From assembly GCF_027925305.1 (NCBI RefSeq), contig NZ_BSDR01000001.1:3003001-3067000 (forward strand): a DNA stretch of 64,000 nucleotides, read 5' to 3'. This DNA comes from Desulforhabdus amnigena (GTDB lineage: Bacteria > Desulfobacterota > Syntrophobacteria > Syntrophobacterales > Syntrophobacteraceae). This document shows, one piece after another, positions 55,403 to 64,000 of the stretch. The notes under the pieces are model-generated. The model worked only from the letters and a program-made list of their open reading frames with translations. It was not told where the DNA came from and did not search any database. A program made the translations under genes and the position numbers. Each line of letters opens with the position of its first letter. The stretch's first letter is position 1.

Positions 55403-56678
55403 GCCCTGTTTTCAGGGCAATCGCATGACTTTTATTTTCCGAGCAAGACCTTAGCCAGATAGCGGTTATCCCAGCCCGCTTTGAGGCGTTTGTTTTTCAC
55501 CCCGACTTTAGCTGTCTTTTCTTCACGGAGGAGATTCAAAGCAATATGGCGCAAGAGGGCAAGGTTTTCTGGAGCATGATCTTTCCTGACCCTCGACTCG
55601 TCTTCTCGAAACGCTACGTCGAGAACCCAGTGGCAGGAGTTCTCGATTCCCCAGTGAGAGCGCACGGCATTGGCAAAGAGCTTGGCGTTGTTTTCGATGC
55701 TCGCGATGTAGTATCTGCACTCGATTGTGGTTTTCTCATTTCGGGTCACCTCGGAGAGGACGGCTCCAATGGTTTGAAGCCCTTTCCATTCCTCAGGATT
55801 GGGGAGCTGATTCAGAAGGGAAGTTGTGAAATAGGAGCGAACCTCATGGCGACCGTGACCGCTCTCCTCCGTCTGGAGGAAATCAAAGTCCGGGCCATCC
55901 AGGTCCTCTTGCTTGGCCTCGGAGAAGGTCTTTTCCACCGCATCGAGCAGAGTGCCCTGGTTTCCTTTCAGCCCCAGCACGTAATCGCCTCCCTGCTCGA
56001 CGATCTGTCCGGCGATCTTCTTCTGGCAACCCATGGCATCGATGGTCACGATGCACCCATGGACATCGAGGACCTTGAGAAGCTCCGGGATGGCAGTGAT
56101 CTCATTGGATTTCTTCTCCGTTTTTACCTGCCCCAACACCAGTCGGTTCCTATTGGCCCAGGCACTGACCATGTGGATGGCCGCAGTGTTGGACTTGGAG
56201 TCGTGGGAGCGGCGCAGCGTCTTTCCGTCAATGGGTACAATCTCTCCCTCACAGATCTGGACAACCGATTGGATCCAGCTTACGAAACATTCTTGGAATT
56301 TCTCGGGGCGGATCAGGGAAAACACCCGGCCAAAAGTATCATGAGAGGGAATCCCATTGGGGAGATCAAGGAAAGTGCGCAGCCATTTGAACTTGGCTTT
56401 TCCAAAATCAGAGATCCCCATCCAGTCGTCGGCCCCGCAGATAGTACCGCAGATGGCGATAACGAGGATGTCGATCAGCTTGTGGCGAATCTTTTTAGTG
56501 TGTTTCCTTGGGTCTTCCAGCTCGGAGAAATGTTCCATGATAGTCCCTGCTCTCATCGTTCCTCTCAAATCTTTTCTGATTAATGTCAAGGACTATCTCT
56601 ATACAACAACGAAGCGGAGAATGCAGCTATTAATTTGATTTCACAACGAAAGTCATGCGATTGCCCTGGCCCTGTTTT
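55403..56678. mobile_element. ISAs1-family insertion sequence with target duplications
   Basis: The element spans 55413-56668 (1,256 bp). Perfect 20-bp inverted repeats read CAGGGCAATCGCATGACTTT at the left and its complement at the right. Identical 10-bp copies GCCCTGTTTT at 55403-55412 and 56669-56678 are the target duplication. One transposase gene fills it. Perfect ends and duplications imply recent insertion. Confidence 0.95.
55432..56556 (-). CDS. ISAs1-family DDE transposase
   Basis: A 374-aa transposase. The N-terminal ISAs1 domain reads [20 protein letters not shown] and [19 protein letters not shown] residues are in [21 protein letters not shown] and [20 protein letters not shown]. 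The ATG at 56556 follows AGAGGA; a TTG 33 nt upstream is less likely. The stop overlaps the left inverted repeat. It reads opposite to drmD. The frame is intact, so it may still be active. Confidence 0.95.
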   Translation of the reverse strand: MRAGTIMEHFSELEDPRKHTKKIRHKLIDILVIAICGTICGADDWMGISDFGKAKFKWLRTFLDLPNGIPSHDTFGRVFSLIRPEKFQECFVSWIQSVVQICEGEIVPIDGKTLRRSHDSKSNTAAIHMVSAWANRNRLVLGQVKTEKKSNEITAIPELLKVLDVHGCIVTIDAMGCQKKIAGQIVEQGGDYVLGLKGNQGTLLDAVEKTFSEAKQEDLDGPDFDFLQTEESGHGRHEVRSYFTTSLLNQLPNPEEWKGLQTIGAVLSEVTRNEKTTIECRYYIASIENNAKLFANAVRSHWGIENSCHWVLDVAFREDESRVRKDHAPENLALLRHIALNLLREEKTAKVGVKNKRLKAGWDNRYLAKVLLGK

Positions 56679-58405
56679 CGAGTCCGGCAGCATGCCTCCA
56701 GACCATCAAGAACCGTATCCATCGACTGAAGAATGAAAACGATCCGGCATTTGACGGCGACATAGCCTCTCTTGAGGAATTGGCCGAGGTCTTGGGCAAG
56801 ATCGGCCCGGGTGATTTCAGCAAGTACCAGAAGCTCTTGAAGGTTATTCAGGACAAGAAAAGTGGACTCGGCTGGGACGGGAAAGACCCGCTGGACAGGC
56901 TGGTTGTCTTCACCGAGCGGATCGAGACGCTGAAGTTCCTCGAAGAGAACCTGAAACGGGATCTCAAATTGAAGGAGAATCAGATCACCATCCTCCATGG
57001 CGGGCTCTCCGATATCGAGCAACAGGACATCGTGGATTCCTTCGGGAAAGAAGAAGCCCCGATCCGGTTGCTCCTGGCTTCCGATGTTGCATCGGAGGGC
57101 ATCAACCTCCATTTCCTCTCTCACAAGATGATCCATTTCGACATCCCCTGGTCCCTCATGGTCTTCCAGCAGCGCAACGGCCGCATCGACCGGTATGGGC
57201 AGGAGCGGGAACCGACCATCGTCTACCTCATGACCGAGAGCCGAAATGAAGATATTCAGGGAGATACCCGGATCTTGGATCTCCTCATCGATAAAGATGA
57301 CCAGGCGGTGAAAAACATCGGTGACCCGTCGGCTCTCATGGGAGTTTACGACATCGAGCTTGAAGAAAACATCACGGCCAAAGCCATCGAGGATAACCTC
57401 ACTACCCAGGATTTTGAGTCCAGGCTGCAGGCGGCCGCCGTTGATCCCCTGGCAATCCTTTGGGGAGAAGAAGAGGTACCGACCGGACAGGCAACGGATG
57501 AATCGAAGCGGCGCATGCCCTCTCTCTTCCCGGATGATTTTGCCTACCTCAGGGAAGCCGTGGACTATATCCGGCGGGTCCAGCCTGTTCAGGCCGAATT
57601 CGACGACGAGCAGAAGACCGCCAATATCACGGCCCCCGCTGAACTGGAAAACCGGTTCAAATTCCTGCCGCGAGAGGCTTGGCCGGAGGATGGGCGATTC
57701 GTTCTTTCTGCCGACCGCAAGGAGATCATGAAGGAAATCAAGCGGAGTCGGAAAGAGGAGAAGGTTTGGCCCAAAATTCACCTCCTCTGGGAACAGCATC
57801 CCGTAATGAACTGGGTAAACGATAAAGTTGTGGCAGCCTTCGGCCGCAATCAGGCTCCTGTCCTCAACCTGAACGGAGGCCTCCAGCCGGGCGAATCGAT
57901 CTTCATCATGTCAGGACTCGTTCCGAACCGGAAAGGTCATCCCCTTGTCCATCGATGGTTCGGCATTCAGTTCATCAATGACGCGTTCGTTTCCATCATC
58001 GATATGGAAGATGTGCTCAAAAGGACCGAAATCCACCGGAAGCAATACCCGAATAAAGGGGTGGAAGTGGACACCTCATCGCTAAAGAAGCTGATTCCTC
58101 TGGCGGTCGAGAAGGCCTACGAGTGGATGAAGGTCCGACGTGACGCATTCGAGGAGGTCATCAACGAGAAGCTCGATGCGCAGTACAAGGAACTTGAGCG
58201 GCTCAAAGCCAGAAAGTACACCCAGCTTGAATTCCGGTTTTCACAAAACGGGTCTGCAGCACAGATCGTTTTGGATCGAAAGGAAAAGGAGCAACGGGAG
58301 ATCGATCGGATCTTCGATGAGTACCTGGACTGGATTCAAGAGACGATGACCACGGAGAAGCTCCCGTACATCCGCGTGGTTTCCGTCTTGAAGGGAGGCT
58401 GGTAG

Positions 58406-61400
58406 ATGGCTCTCGATCTTACCGGAATCAGTAATGAAAACGAATTCTACACCCAGCACTACCTGAGCGTGATCCTCGAAAATGATCTGAAAAATCTCTT
58501 CTCCACCTGGAGCAAGCTCGAAGAAGAAGAGAACATACAGCCCCCCTACGCCAAACTCGAAAAACTGGCCCGACGGTATTTCACGTTTAGAAGTCAGCTC
58601 GAGAAGTTGAGAAACCCTGAGGAGATCCTGGAGGTCCAGCACGAGTTCTTCCCGATGCTCCTGGAATCTCTTGGCTACCCCTATGCCCCCGTGGTGAAGG
58701 AACTGGATACCGGCGAGCTTTTGCCCCTGATCTGCGAGATCAAAAAGAAGAGCGGAGCTCCGGAGCTGTGGGCCATCGAGACCGTCCGCCAGTCAGAGGA
58801 AACCGTTGACCCCCTCGACCTCTGTCTTGCCCAATGTCAGTACAATGGTGTTGAATCCGACAAGATGCTGCTACAGGACTGCCTGGCCGACCTGGTGACC
58901 AAGAAGATTTTCACCCAATCAGAGCCCCCCAGATGGATCATGCTCTTGAGCCATTTCAATGTGGTCCTCCTGGATCGATCCAAGTGGAACGAGAAAAGAT
59001 TTCTGCGATTCGATCTGCCGGAAATCCTCGGGCGAAGAGAAGCATCCACCCTACGAGCTGTCGCGGCACTGCTTTCCAGGGACAGCACCTGTCCGCAGGA
59101 CGGGATCTGTCTGCTCGATACTCTGGATGAGAGCTCCCACAAGCATGCGTTTGCCGTTTCCGAAGATCTGAAGTATGCCGTTCGTGAGGCCGTGGAGCTT
59201 ATTGGAAACGAGGCCGTTCATTACCTACGGAACGTCAAGGAAGGGATCTACGGAAAGGAATACTCGGACAAGCTGACCAGGGAGTGTCTCCGATACCTCT
59301 ACCGTCTTCTTTTTCTCTTCTATGTAGAAGCCCGGCCGGATCTTGGCTATGCACAGATGAAAAGTGAGGAGTACCGTACCGGGTACAGCCTGGAATCCTT
59401 GCGCGACCTGGAATTGGTTCCACTCACCACCGATGAGTCCCGAAACGCCTTCTTCATCCATGAATCGCTTCAAATCCTTTTCAATTTGGTCTTCAACGGG
59501 TTCAGTCCGCAGCAGCTGGCGACAACTTCAGGCAAACCCGTCTTTCGTATGCAGCCGCTGAAAAGCCATCTGTTCGATCCGGCGAACACCCCTCTCCTGA
59601 GCCGGGTCAAATTCCGAAGCTTTGTGTTGCAGCGGGTCCTGGAACTGTTGTCCCTCTCCAGGCCAAAGGGAAACAGGGAAAGGAGGGGCAGAATCAGCTA
59701 TGCCCAGCTCGGAATCAACCAGCTGGGGGCCGTCTATGAGGGTTTACTCTCCTACAGCGGCTTCTTTGCCGAGACCGATCTCTATGAAGTCAAGAAGGCC
59801 GATGCCCCATACAACGATTTGGATCCCGCCTACTTCGTGAAGGCAGAGGACCTCTCCAAGTACGAGGACAACGAAAAGGTCTTCAATGACGACGGCACCT
59901 TGAAAATGTACCCGAAGGGGACCTTCATCTATCGATTGGCCGGACGAAACCGCGAGAAGTCCGCGTCTTATTACACCCCCGAAATCCTCACGCAATGCCT
60001 CGTGAAGTATGCCCTCAAGGAACTGCTCAAGGACAAGAAAGCCGACGACATCCTGCAATTGACCGTCTGCGAGCCGGCCCTGGGAAGCGGGGCGTTCTTG
60101 AACGAAGTGATCAACCAGTTGTCCGAAGTGTATCTCAAGCTCAAACAGCAGGAAACGGGGCAGATCATCGCTCATGATGCCTATGTAAGAGAGAAGCAGA
60201 AGGTCAAAGCCTATATTGCGGCCAATAACGTCTACGGGGTGGACCTGAATCCGACGGCCGTGGAACTGGCTGAAGTGTCCCTCTGGCTCAATACGATCTA
60301 TGATGGCTCCAGCGTGCCCTGGTTCGGAATGCAGCTGGCAACCGGCAATTCATTGATCGGTGCCAGAAGGCAGGTCTTCTCGGCCGACTTGCTGGAGAAG
60401 AACCGAAAAGGAAAGCAGACGTGGCTGGATGTTGTCCCTGAGAGGGTTCCTCTGAATGAGACCCGACCACCCAAGACGGTCTATCATTTCCTGCTGCCGG
60501 ATAACGGGATGGCCCATTACACCGACAAGGTGGTCAAATCCATGGCCGAGGAGGAACTGAAGAAGATCAAGGCCTGGCGAAGCAGCTTCATTCGACCCTT
60601 TTCAGAAAGTGAGATTCAAACCCTTTCACGGTTGTCCCAGGCCGTGGACAGGCTTTGGCTGAGGTGTGTACAGGACCGCCGGGCCGTCCGGAGTGAAACG
60701 AGGGAAAACCTCACTGTATTCGGCCAAGATGGGGCGGCCGGTCAAAAGACCCCCCTGAGCATCCAGGCGAAGGACAAGCTCTTCGGTGAAAAGATACTCT
60801 CCCGGGGGATGCGCCATTCCAGTGCCTACCGGCGACTGAAAATGATCATGGACTATTGGTGTGCCCTCTGGTTTTGGCCCATCGAAAAAGCGGACCTCCT
60901 GCCGAGCCGGGATGAGTACCTGATGGAGCTGTCCGCCATCCTGGAAGGGAGCGTCTACGATCCCGTTCCCATGGATGGAAACCAGGTCCGGATGTTCCCG
61001 GCGGGTGAGCAGCGACCGAAGCAGCTCAAGACTATGGACCAGTACGGGTTTGTCGATCTGGACAACCTCTGTAGAGAGTTTGAGCGGCTGAAGCTTGTGG
61101 CAGGTTTGGCCGAACAATACCGGTTTCATCATTGGGAGCTGGAATTTGCGGACTTGTTCGCCGAGCGTGAGGGTTTCGATTTGGTCGTGGGAAACCCGCC
61201 CTGGATCAAGGTGGAATGGAACGAAGGGGGCGTCATGGGCGACGCTGAGCCGTTGTTTGTCCTCAGATCGTACACGGCCCCGCAGCTTGCAGGGCTCAGG
61301 AAGGAGATCTTGGGGCGACACAACCTTCGAAGCGGCTACCTGTCCACATTCGAAGAGGCGGAAGGAGTACAGAACTTCCTCAACGCCCTGCAGAACTACC

Positions 61401-63109
61401 CATCCCTCAAGGGCATGCAAACCAACCTGTACAAATGCTTCCTCCCCCAAGCCTGGATGATTGGAAGAAGTACGGGCGTTTCTGCCTTTCTTCATCCCGA
61501 AGGGATCTACGACGACCCCAAGGGAGGGGCATTCAGAAATGCCGTCTACGGTAGACTCAGGCATCATTTTCAGTTTCAGAACGAGTTGAAACTTTTCTCG
61601 GACGTCGATCATCATGCGAAATTCAGCATCAACGTCTACGGCGAGTGCCGTTCCAATCGGGTCGGCTTTTCCCACATTGCCAACCTCTTCATCCCGGCCA
61701 CAGTGGATGGTTGTTTTGAACATTATGGGAATGGTCCGGTGCCCGGTATTAAGGACGATGCCAATCAGTGGAACGTCACCGGCCATGCCGCCCGTATTCT
61801 TCAGGTAACGGACAAAGAACTGGCTCTCTTTGCCGGTCTGTACGATACGGAGGGCACATCGGCCATGCAGGCGCGCCTGCCCGCCCTTCACTCCAGGGAA
61901 CTGGTGAGCGTCCTCCAGAAGTTCGCCGATCAGCCACGGCGGCTTGGAGACTTGCAGGGCGAGTATTTCTCAACCGAGATGTGGCACGAAACAAACTCGC
62001 AGAAAGATGGCACTATCCGGCGGGAGACACGCTTCCCGAAAGCCACCGACGAGTGGGTGCTCTCAGGCCCTCATTTTTTCGTGGGAAACCCATTTTACAA
62101 GACGCCCCGCAGCCAGTGCAGGCTCAATTCCGATTATGACGTGCTTGACCTGACTGAACTTCCGGACGATTACCTGCCACGGACGAACTATGTTCCTGCG
62201 TGCGGTGCCAATGAGTATCAGAGGCGAACACCGAAGGTGCCTTGGGGGGAAAAGAAACCGATTACTGAATTCTATCGGGTTAATGCCAGTCGGGCGTTGA
62301 GCCAATCGGGAGAGCGAACCCTACAGGGTTCCATCATCCCACCAAAGGCTGGTCACATAGATAGTGTGTTCAGTATGACTCTCCAAGACATTACTCTTAT
62401 TCCTTATATCTTAGGTCTGTGGATGTCATTACCGTTTGATTTTTTTGTAAAAACAACGGGTAAAAGCGATCTTCGGAATGATTTAGCAAAACAACTTCCC
62501 TTGCCATCCACACAATCGCACTGGCAGCTGGTAGCCCGTACTCTGATGCTTACTTGCTTGGCCAAGCCCTTTGTAGACCTCTGGAAAGTTATCTTCAATC
62601 AGGACTTTCGCTTAGACCAGTGGGCAAAATTGGACCCCCGCCTCGACAACGCCAAATTCGCCAAGCTCACGCCCGAGTGGTCCCGCCATTGCGCCCTGCG
62701 AACCGACTACGAGCGCCGTCAAGCCCTCGTTGAAATCGATGTGCTTACGGCCATGGCGCTGGGCCTCACCCTGGAAGAACTGAAGACCATTTACCGGGTG
62801 CAGTTCCCGGTTCTTCGCCAGTACGAGGCCGACACCTGGTACGACCGAAACGGCCGCATCGTGTTCACGGCAAGCAAGGGACTGCCCGGCGTCGGCTTTT
62901 CCCGCCCCGAATGGGAGCCCATCAAAGCCATGAAGAGCGGGAGCGTCTCCCGGACCGTCATGGACGACACGCTCCCCGGCGGGCCACGGGAGCGAACCAT
63001 CGTCTACGAGGCTCCCTTCGACCGCTGCAACCGGGAGCGGGATTACGAGACCGCGTGGGCGGAGTTCGAACGACGGTTCGCTCGAATCGGCAAGGTCGAT
63101 ATGTTATAG
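58406..63109 (+). CDS. drmMI: DISARM N6-adenine DNA methyltransferase DrmMI
   Basis: Very large (1,567 aa) N6-adenine methylase, expected to mark host DNA for the DISARM system. The SAM motif I is EPALGSGAFLNEVI (about residue 555) and the catalytic motif IV is VVGNPPWIKVEW (about 930). About 375 residues between them and a long N-terminal region (about 1-500, with FYVEARPDLGY) are typical of the class 1 enzyme and of Eco57I-like fusions. The ATG directly follows the drmD stop codon, so they form one operon. The C-terminal third probably holds target recognition. The frame is intact. Confidence 0.87.
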   Translation: MALDLTGISNENEFYTQHYLSVILENDLKNLFSTWSKLEEEENIQPPYAKLEKLARRYFTFRSQLEKLRNPEEILEVQHEFFPMLLESLGYPYAPVVKELDTGELLPLICEIKKKSGAPELWAIETVRQSEETVDPLDLCLAQCQYNGVESDKMLLQDCLADLVTKKIFTQSEPPRWIMLLSHFNVVLLDRSKWNEKRFLRFDLPEILGRREASTLRAVAALLSRDSTCPQDGICLLDTLDESSHKHAFAVSEDLKYAVREAVELIGNEAVHYLRNVKEGIYGKEYSDKLTRECLRYLYRLLFLFYVEARPDLGYAQMKSEEYRTGYSLESLRDLELVPLTTDESRNAFFIHESLQILFNLVFNGFSPQQLATTSGKPVFRMQPLKSHLFDPANTPLLSRVKFRSFVLQRVLELLSLSRPKGNRERRGRISYAQLGINQLGAVYEGLLSYSGFFAETDLYEVKKADAPYNDLDPAYFVKAEDLSKYEDNEKVFNDDGTLKMYPKGTFIYRLAGRNREKSASYYTPEILTQCLVKYALKELLKDKKADDILQLTVCEPALGSGAFLNEVINQLSEVYLKLKQQETGQIIAHDAYVREKQKVKAYIAANNVYGVDLNPTAVELAEVSLWLNTIYDGSSVPWFGMQLATGNSLIGARRQVFSADLLEKNRKGKQTWLDVVPERVPLNETRPPKTVYHFLLPDNGMAHYTDKVVKSMAEEELKKIKAWRSSFIRPFSESEIQTLSRLSQAVDRLWLRCVQDRRAVRSETRENLTVFGQDGAAGQKTPLSIQAKDKLFGEKILSRGMRHSSAYRRLKMIMDYWCALWFWPIEKADLLPSRDEYLMELSAILEGSVYDPVPMDGNQVRMFPAGEQRPKQLKTMDQYGFVDLDNLCREFERLKLVAGLAEQYRFHHWELEFADLFAEREGFDLVVGNPPWIKVEWNEGGVMGDAEPLFVLRSYTAPQLAGLRKEILGRHNLRSGYLSTFEEAEGVQNFLNALQNYPSLKGMQTNLYKCFLPQAWMIGRSTGVSAFLHPEGIYDDPKGGAFRNAVYGRLRHHFQFQNELKLFSDVDHHAKFSINVYGECRSNRVGFSHIANLFIPATVDGCFEHYGNGPVPGIKDDANQWNVTGHAARILQVTDKELALFAGLYDTEGTSAMQARLPALHSRELVSVLQKFADQPRRLGDLQGEYFSTEMWHETNSQKDGTIRRETRFPKATDEWVLSGPHFFVGNPFYKTPRSQCRLNSDYDVLDLTELPDDYLPRTNYVPACGANEYQRRTPKVPWGEKKPITEFYRVNASRALSQSGERTLQGSIIPPKAGHIDSVFSMTLQDITLIPYILGLWMSLPFDFFVKTTGKSDLRNDLAKQLPLPSTQSHWQLVARTLMLTCLAKPFVDLWKVIFNQDFRLDQWAKLDPRLDNAKFAKLTPEWSRHCALRTDYERRQALVEIDVLTAMALGLTLEELKTIYRVQFPVLRQYEADTWYDRNGRIVFTASKGLPGVGFSRPEWEPIKAMKSGSVSRTVMDDTLPGGPRERTIVYEAPFDRCNRERDYETAWAEFERRFARIGKVDML

Positions 63110-63148
63110 TCAACCAAGCCAAACCAAAGCGAAAAAGGAGAAGACGGG

Positions 63149-63421
63149 ATGCCTGCAATCTCCATGTTTTATGGGATTCTCATCCGGATGTTTTACCGCG
63201 ATATCGAAAAACATCACGTCCCACACATACATGCCGATTACCAAGGGCAAGTTGCGGTGTACTCGATTCCCGACGGAACGCTCCTGGCTGGTGAATTGCC
63301 ACACAACAAGCACAAGCTGGTCGTTGCGTGGATCGAAATTCATCAAGAAGATTTGATGGCTGACTGGACGCTGGCTGTGAACGGCAAGAAACCATTTCCC
63401 ATCAGAGGACTTGACCAATGA
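63149..63421 (+). CDS. DUF4160 protein
   Basis: A 90-aa protein with the DUF4160 signature: MFYGILIRMFYRDIEKHH, HIHADYQGQVAVYSI and LVVAWIEIHQEDLMADWTLA. Its stop overlaps the ATG of a DUF2442 gene, a pairing common in bacteria. The pair has been seen in accessory DNA and may be a toxin-antitoxin-like module, but activity is unproven. It lies 39 bp after drmMI. Confidence 0.9.
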   Translation: MPAISMFYGILIRMFYRDIEKHHVPHIHADYQGQVAVYSIPDGTLLAGELPHNKHKLVVAWIEIHQEDLMADWTLAVNGKKPFPIRGLDQ

Positions 63422-63684
63422 GAATAGCAAAGATCACACCACAACCTGGTTGGGTATTGTCCATCGTTGCGGACGATGGTCGCATGGGCGATTTTGATGT
63501 CAGTCCGTATTTGGAATACGAAGCGTTTGAACCCCTTAAGAATCATACAGAATTTCTGAAGATTTCCAACGGGGGATATTTCGTTGAATGGGATTGCGGC
63601 GCCGATCTATCAGCCGATACCATCGAGGCTCGATGGCGGCTAGTCGGCAAAGCTGAGCCGCAGGCAACGGCTCAAAACGGGTGA
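63418..63684 (+). CDS. DUF2442 protein
   Basis: An 88-aa protein matching DUF2442: the WVLSIVADDGRMGDFDVSPYL opening (split over about residues 12-32) and the FEPLKNHTEFLKIS and YFVEWDCGADLSADTIEAR segments. The ATG overlaps the DUF4160 stop (ATGA). Together they form a coupled two-gene unit inserted inside the DISARM operon. Confidence 0.9.
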   Translation: MRIAKITPQPGWVLSIVADDGRMGDFDVSPYLEYEAFEPLKNHTEFLKISNGGYFVEWDCGADLSADTIEARWRLVGKAEPQATAQNG

Positions 63685-63723
63685 TGAGCTCGAACGGGGA
63701 GAGCAGGCGAGGAGTCAAGAAGC

Positions 63724-63939
63724 ATGCACACCACCTACCGACTTCATGCGAATCAACTGGATGAGAAGTTCATCCAATCCTTGAAAGCCCTTTTCGGGGA
63801 CAAAGACATCGAAATCATGGTGAGCGAGGTTGATGAAACGGCCTACCTGCTTCGGTCGGAAGCGAATGAGGAGCGGCTCTTGAAAGCCATTGAGAATTTC
63901 GAGAAGAGAGAGAATCTGCATGAAATGCGGTGTGAGTAA
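63724..63939 (+). CDS. antitoxin-sized acidic protein
   Basis: A 71-aa acidic protein (QLDEKFIQSLKALFGDKDIE, then EIMVSEVDETAYLLRSEANE). Size, charge and the helical C-terminus recall antitoxins of type II systems, but no toxin gene follows: the next start, four bases on, is the drmA-like gene. It may be an orphan antitoxin or a partner of the DUF4160/DUF2442 pair. AGGCGAGGAG precedes the ATG at about nine nt. Confidence 0.55.
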   Translation: MHTTYRLHANQLDEKFIQSLKALFGDKDIEIMVSEVDETAYLLRSEANEERLLKAIENFEKRENLHEMRCE

Positions 63940-63942
63940 ACG

Positions 63943-64000
63943 ATGATTCCATCCGTCTTGTCCAGCCAGGTTCAACGAGGCATCGAGGACTTCCTCAAGA
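63943..64000 (+). CDS. drmA: start of DrmA-like DUF1998 helicase (cut by window end)
   Basis: Only about 19 codons are visible, reading MIPSVLSSQVQRGIEDFLK. This N-terminus is characteristic of the DUF1998-containing DEAD/DEAH helicases, to which DISARM DrmA belongs. In class 1 DISARM drmA follows drmMI, as here. The gene continues beyond the window, so motifs I-VI and the C-terminal cysteine cluster cannot be checked. Confidence 0.65.
   Translation, partial: MIPSVLSSQVQRGIEDFLK

Larger units (their letters stand above)
54242..58405 (+). pseudogene. drmD: SNF2-type helicase DrmD, interrupted by an ISAs1-family element
   Basis: SNF2-like ATPase expected to be the DrmD subunit of class 1 DISARM, an anti-phage system. 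The left part (54242-55412) has Walker A DAVGLGKTIEVGI (about residue 147), DEAHNV (about 253) and SATPHDG. The right part (56679-58405) has VFTERIETLKFL, ASDVASEGINLHFLS and QRNGRIDRYGQ. The insertion lies between the two RecA lobes. Deleting 55413-56678 (the IS and one target copy) gives one 965-codon frame with no stop. As it stands the N-terminal piece ends inside the IS, so the protein is broken. The real start may be ATG 54296. Its stop touches the drmMI start. Confidence 0.88.

Noticed and set aside
60626-61891. 421-codon minus-strand frame inside drmMI
   Set aside because: Antisense to the methylase motif region; no start signal or recognisable protein.
54242-63109. Type I/III restriction or BREX interpretation of the helicase plus methylase
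   Set aside because: No hsdS, PglZ, BrxC or endonuclease motif is present. The SNF2 helicase, giant methylase and DUF1998-type start fit class 1 DISARM better.

Overview
The window reads as chromosomal DNA of a Gram-negative anaerobe, most likely a Desulfobacterota (former Deltaproteobacteria) member of the Syntrophobacter type. This is inferred from gene content: a fixABCX electron-transfer operon, a feoA-feoA-feoB iron cluster, PyrD/PyrK-type dihydroorotate dehydrogenase, many GGDEF and histidine-kinase proteins, a sigma-54 type promoter before glnK-amtB, and GEMM riboswitches. No rRNA gene or species marker is present, so the assignment is tentative.

Layout. 1-1.9 kb: 3' part of a family B DNA polymerase cut by the window edge. 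2-9.5 kb: MFS transporter, then on the minus strand fixA-fixB-fixC-fixX, a ParB-domain protein, a MinD/FlhG-type ATPase and a diguanylate cyclase. 10-16.9 kb: a GAF-PP2C phosphatase with an RsbW-type kinase, a FecR-domain surface protein with tandem repeats, small envelope proteins and a tRNA m1A methyltransferase. 17-25 kb: glnK-amtB with a PAS histidine kinase, aroB, and the feo cluster with DtxR-type palindromes. 25-34 kb: an unknown 668-aa protein, pcm, a Rossmann-fold protein, a degenerate GGDEF protein, tRNA-Pro, an amine oxidase, a CGGC protein, an EamA transporter, a small lipoprotein and a ferredoxin. 34-39 kb: a large hybrid kinase, a MITE, and a zincin-like lipoprotein behind two tandem GEMM riboswitches. 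39-52 kb: DEAD-box helicase, cold-shock protein, class II photolyase, a frameshifted OprB-type porin with a strong upstream hairpin, dCMP deaminase, SCP/CAP lipoprotein, HIT protein, flavoprotein, pyrK-pyrD, a YfiH-type protein, an FKBP and tRNA-Arg.

52.1-64 kb: an accessory island beginning at tRNA-Arg(CCG), with decayed DNA and a degenerate tRNA-Asn-like remnant. It holds most of a class 1 DISARM-type anti-phage locus in the order drmD (SNF2 helicase), drmMI (large N6-adenine methylase), three small genes (DUF4160, DUF2442 and an antitoxin-sized protein), then the first codons of what looks like drmA at the right edge. drmD is split by a 1,256-bp ISAs1-family element with 20-bp inverted repeats and a 10-bp target duplication. 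Removing the element and one duplication restores one continuous frame, so the inactivation looks recent.

Scattered through the window are several non-coding repeat families: a CTCATGG-rich intergenic repeat (four copies), a CACGGAGA repeat (two copies), two MITE-like elements and several strong palindromes between convergent genes.
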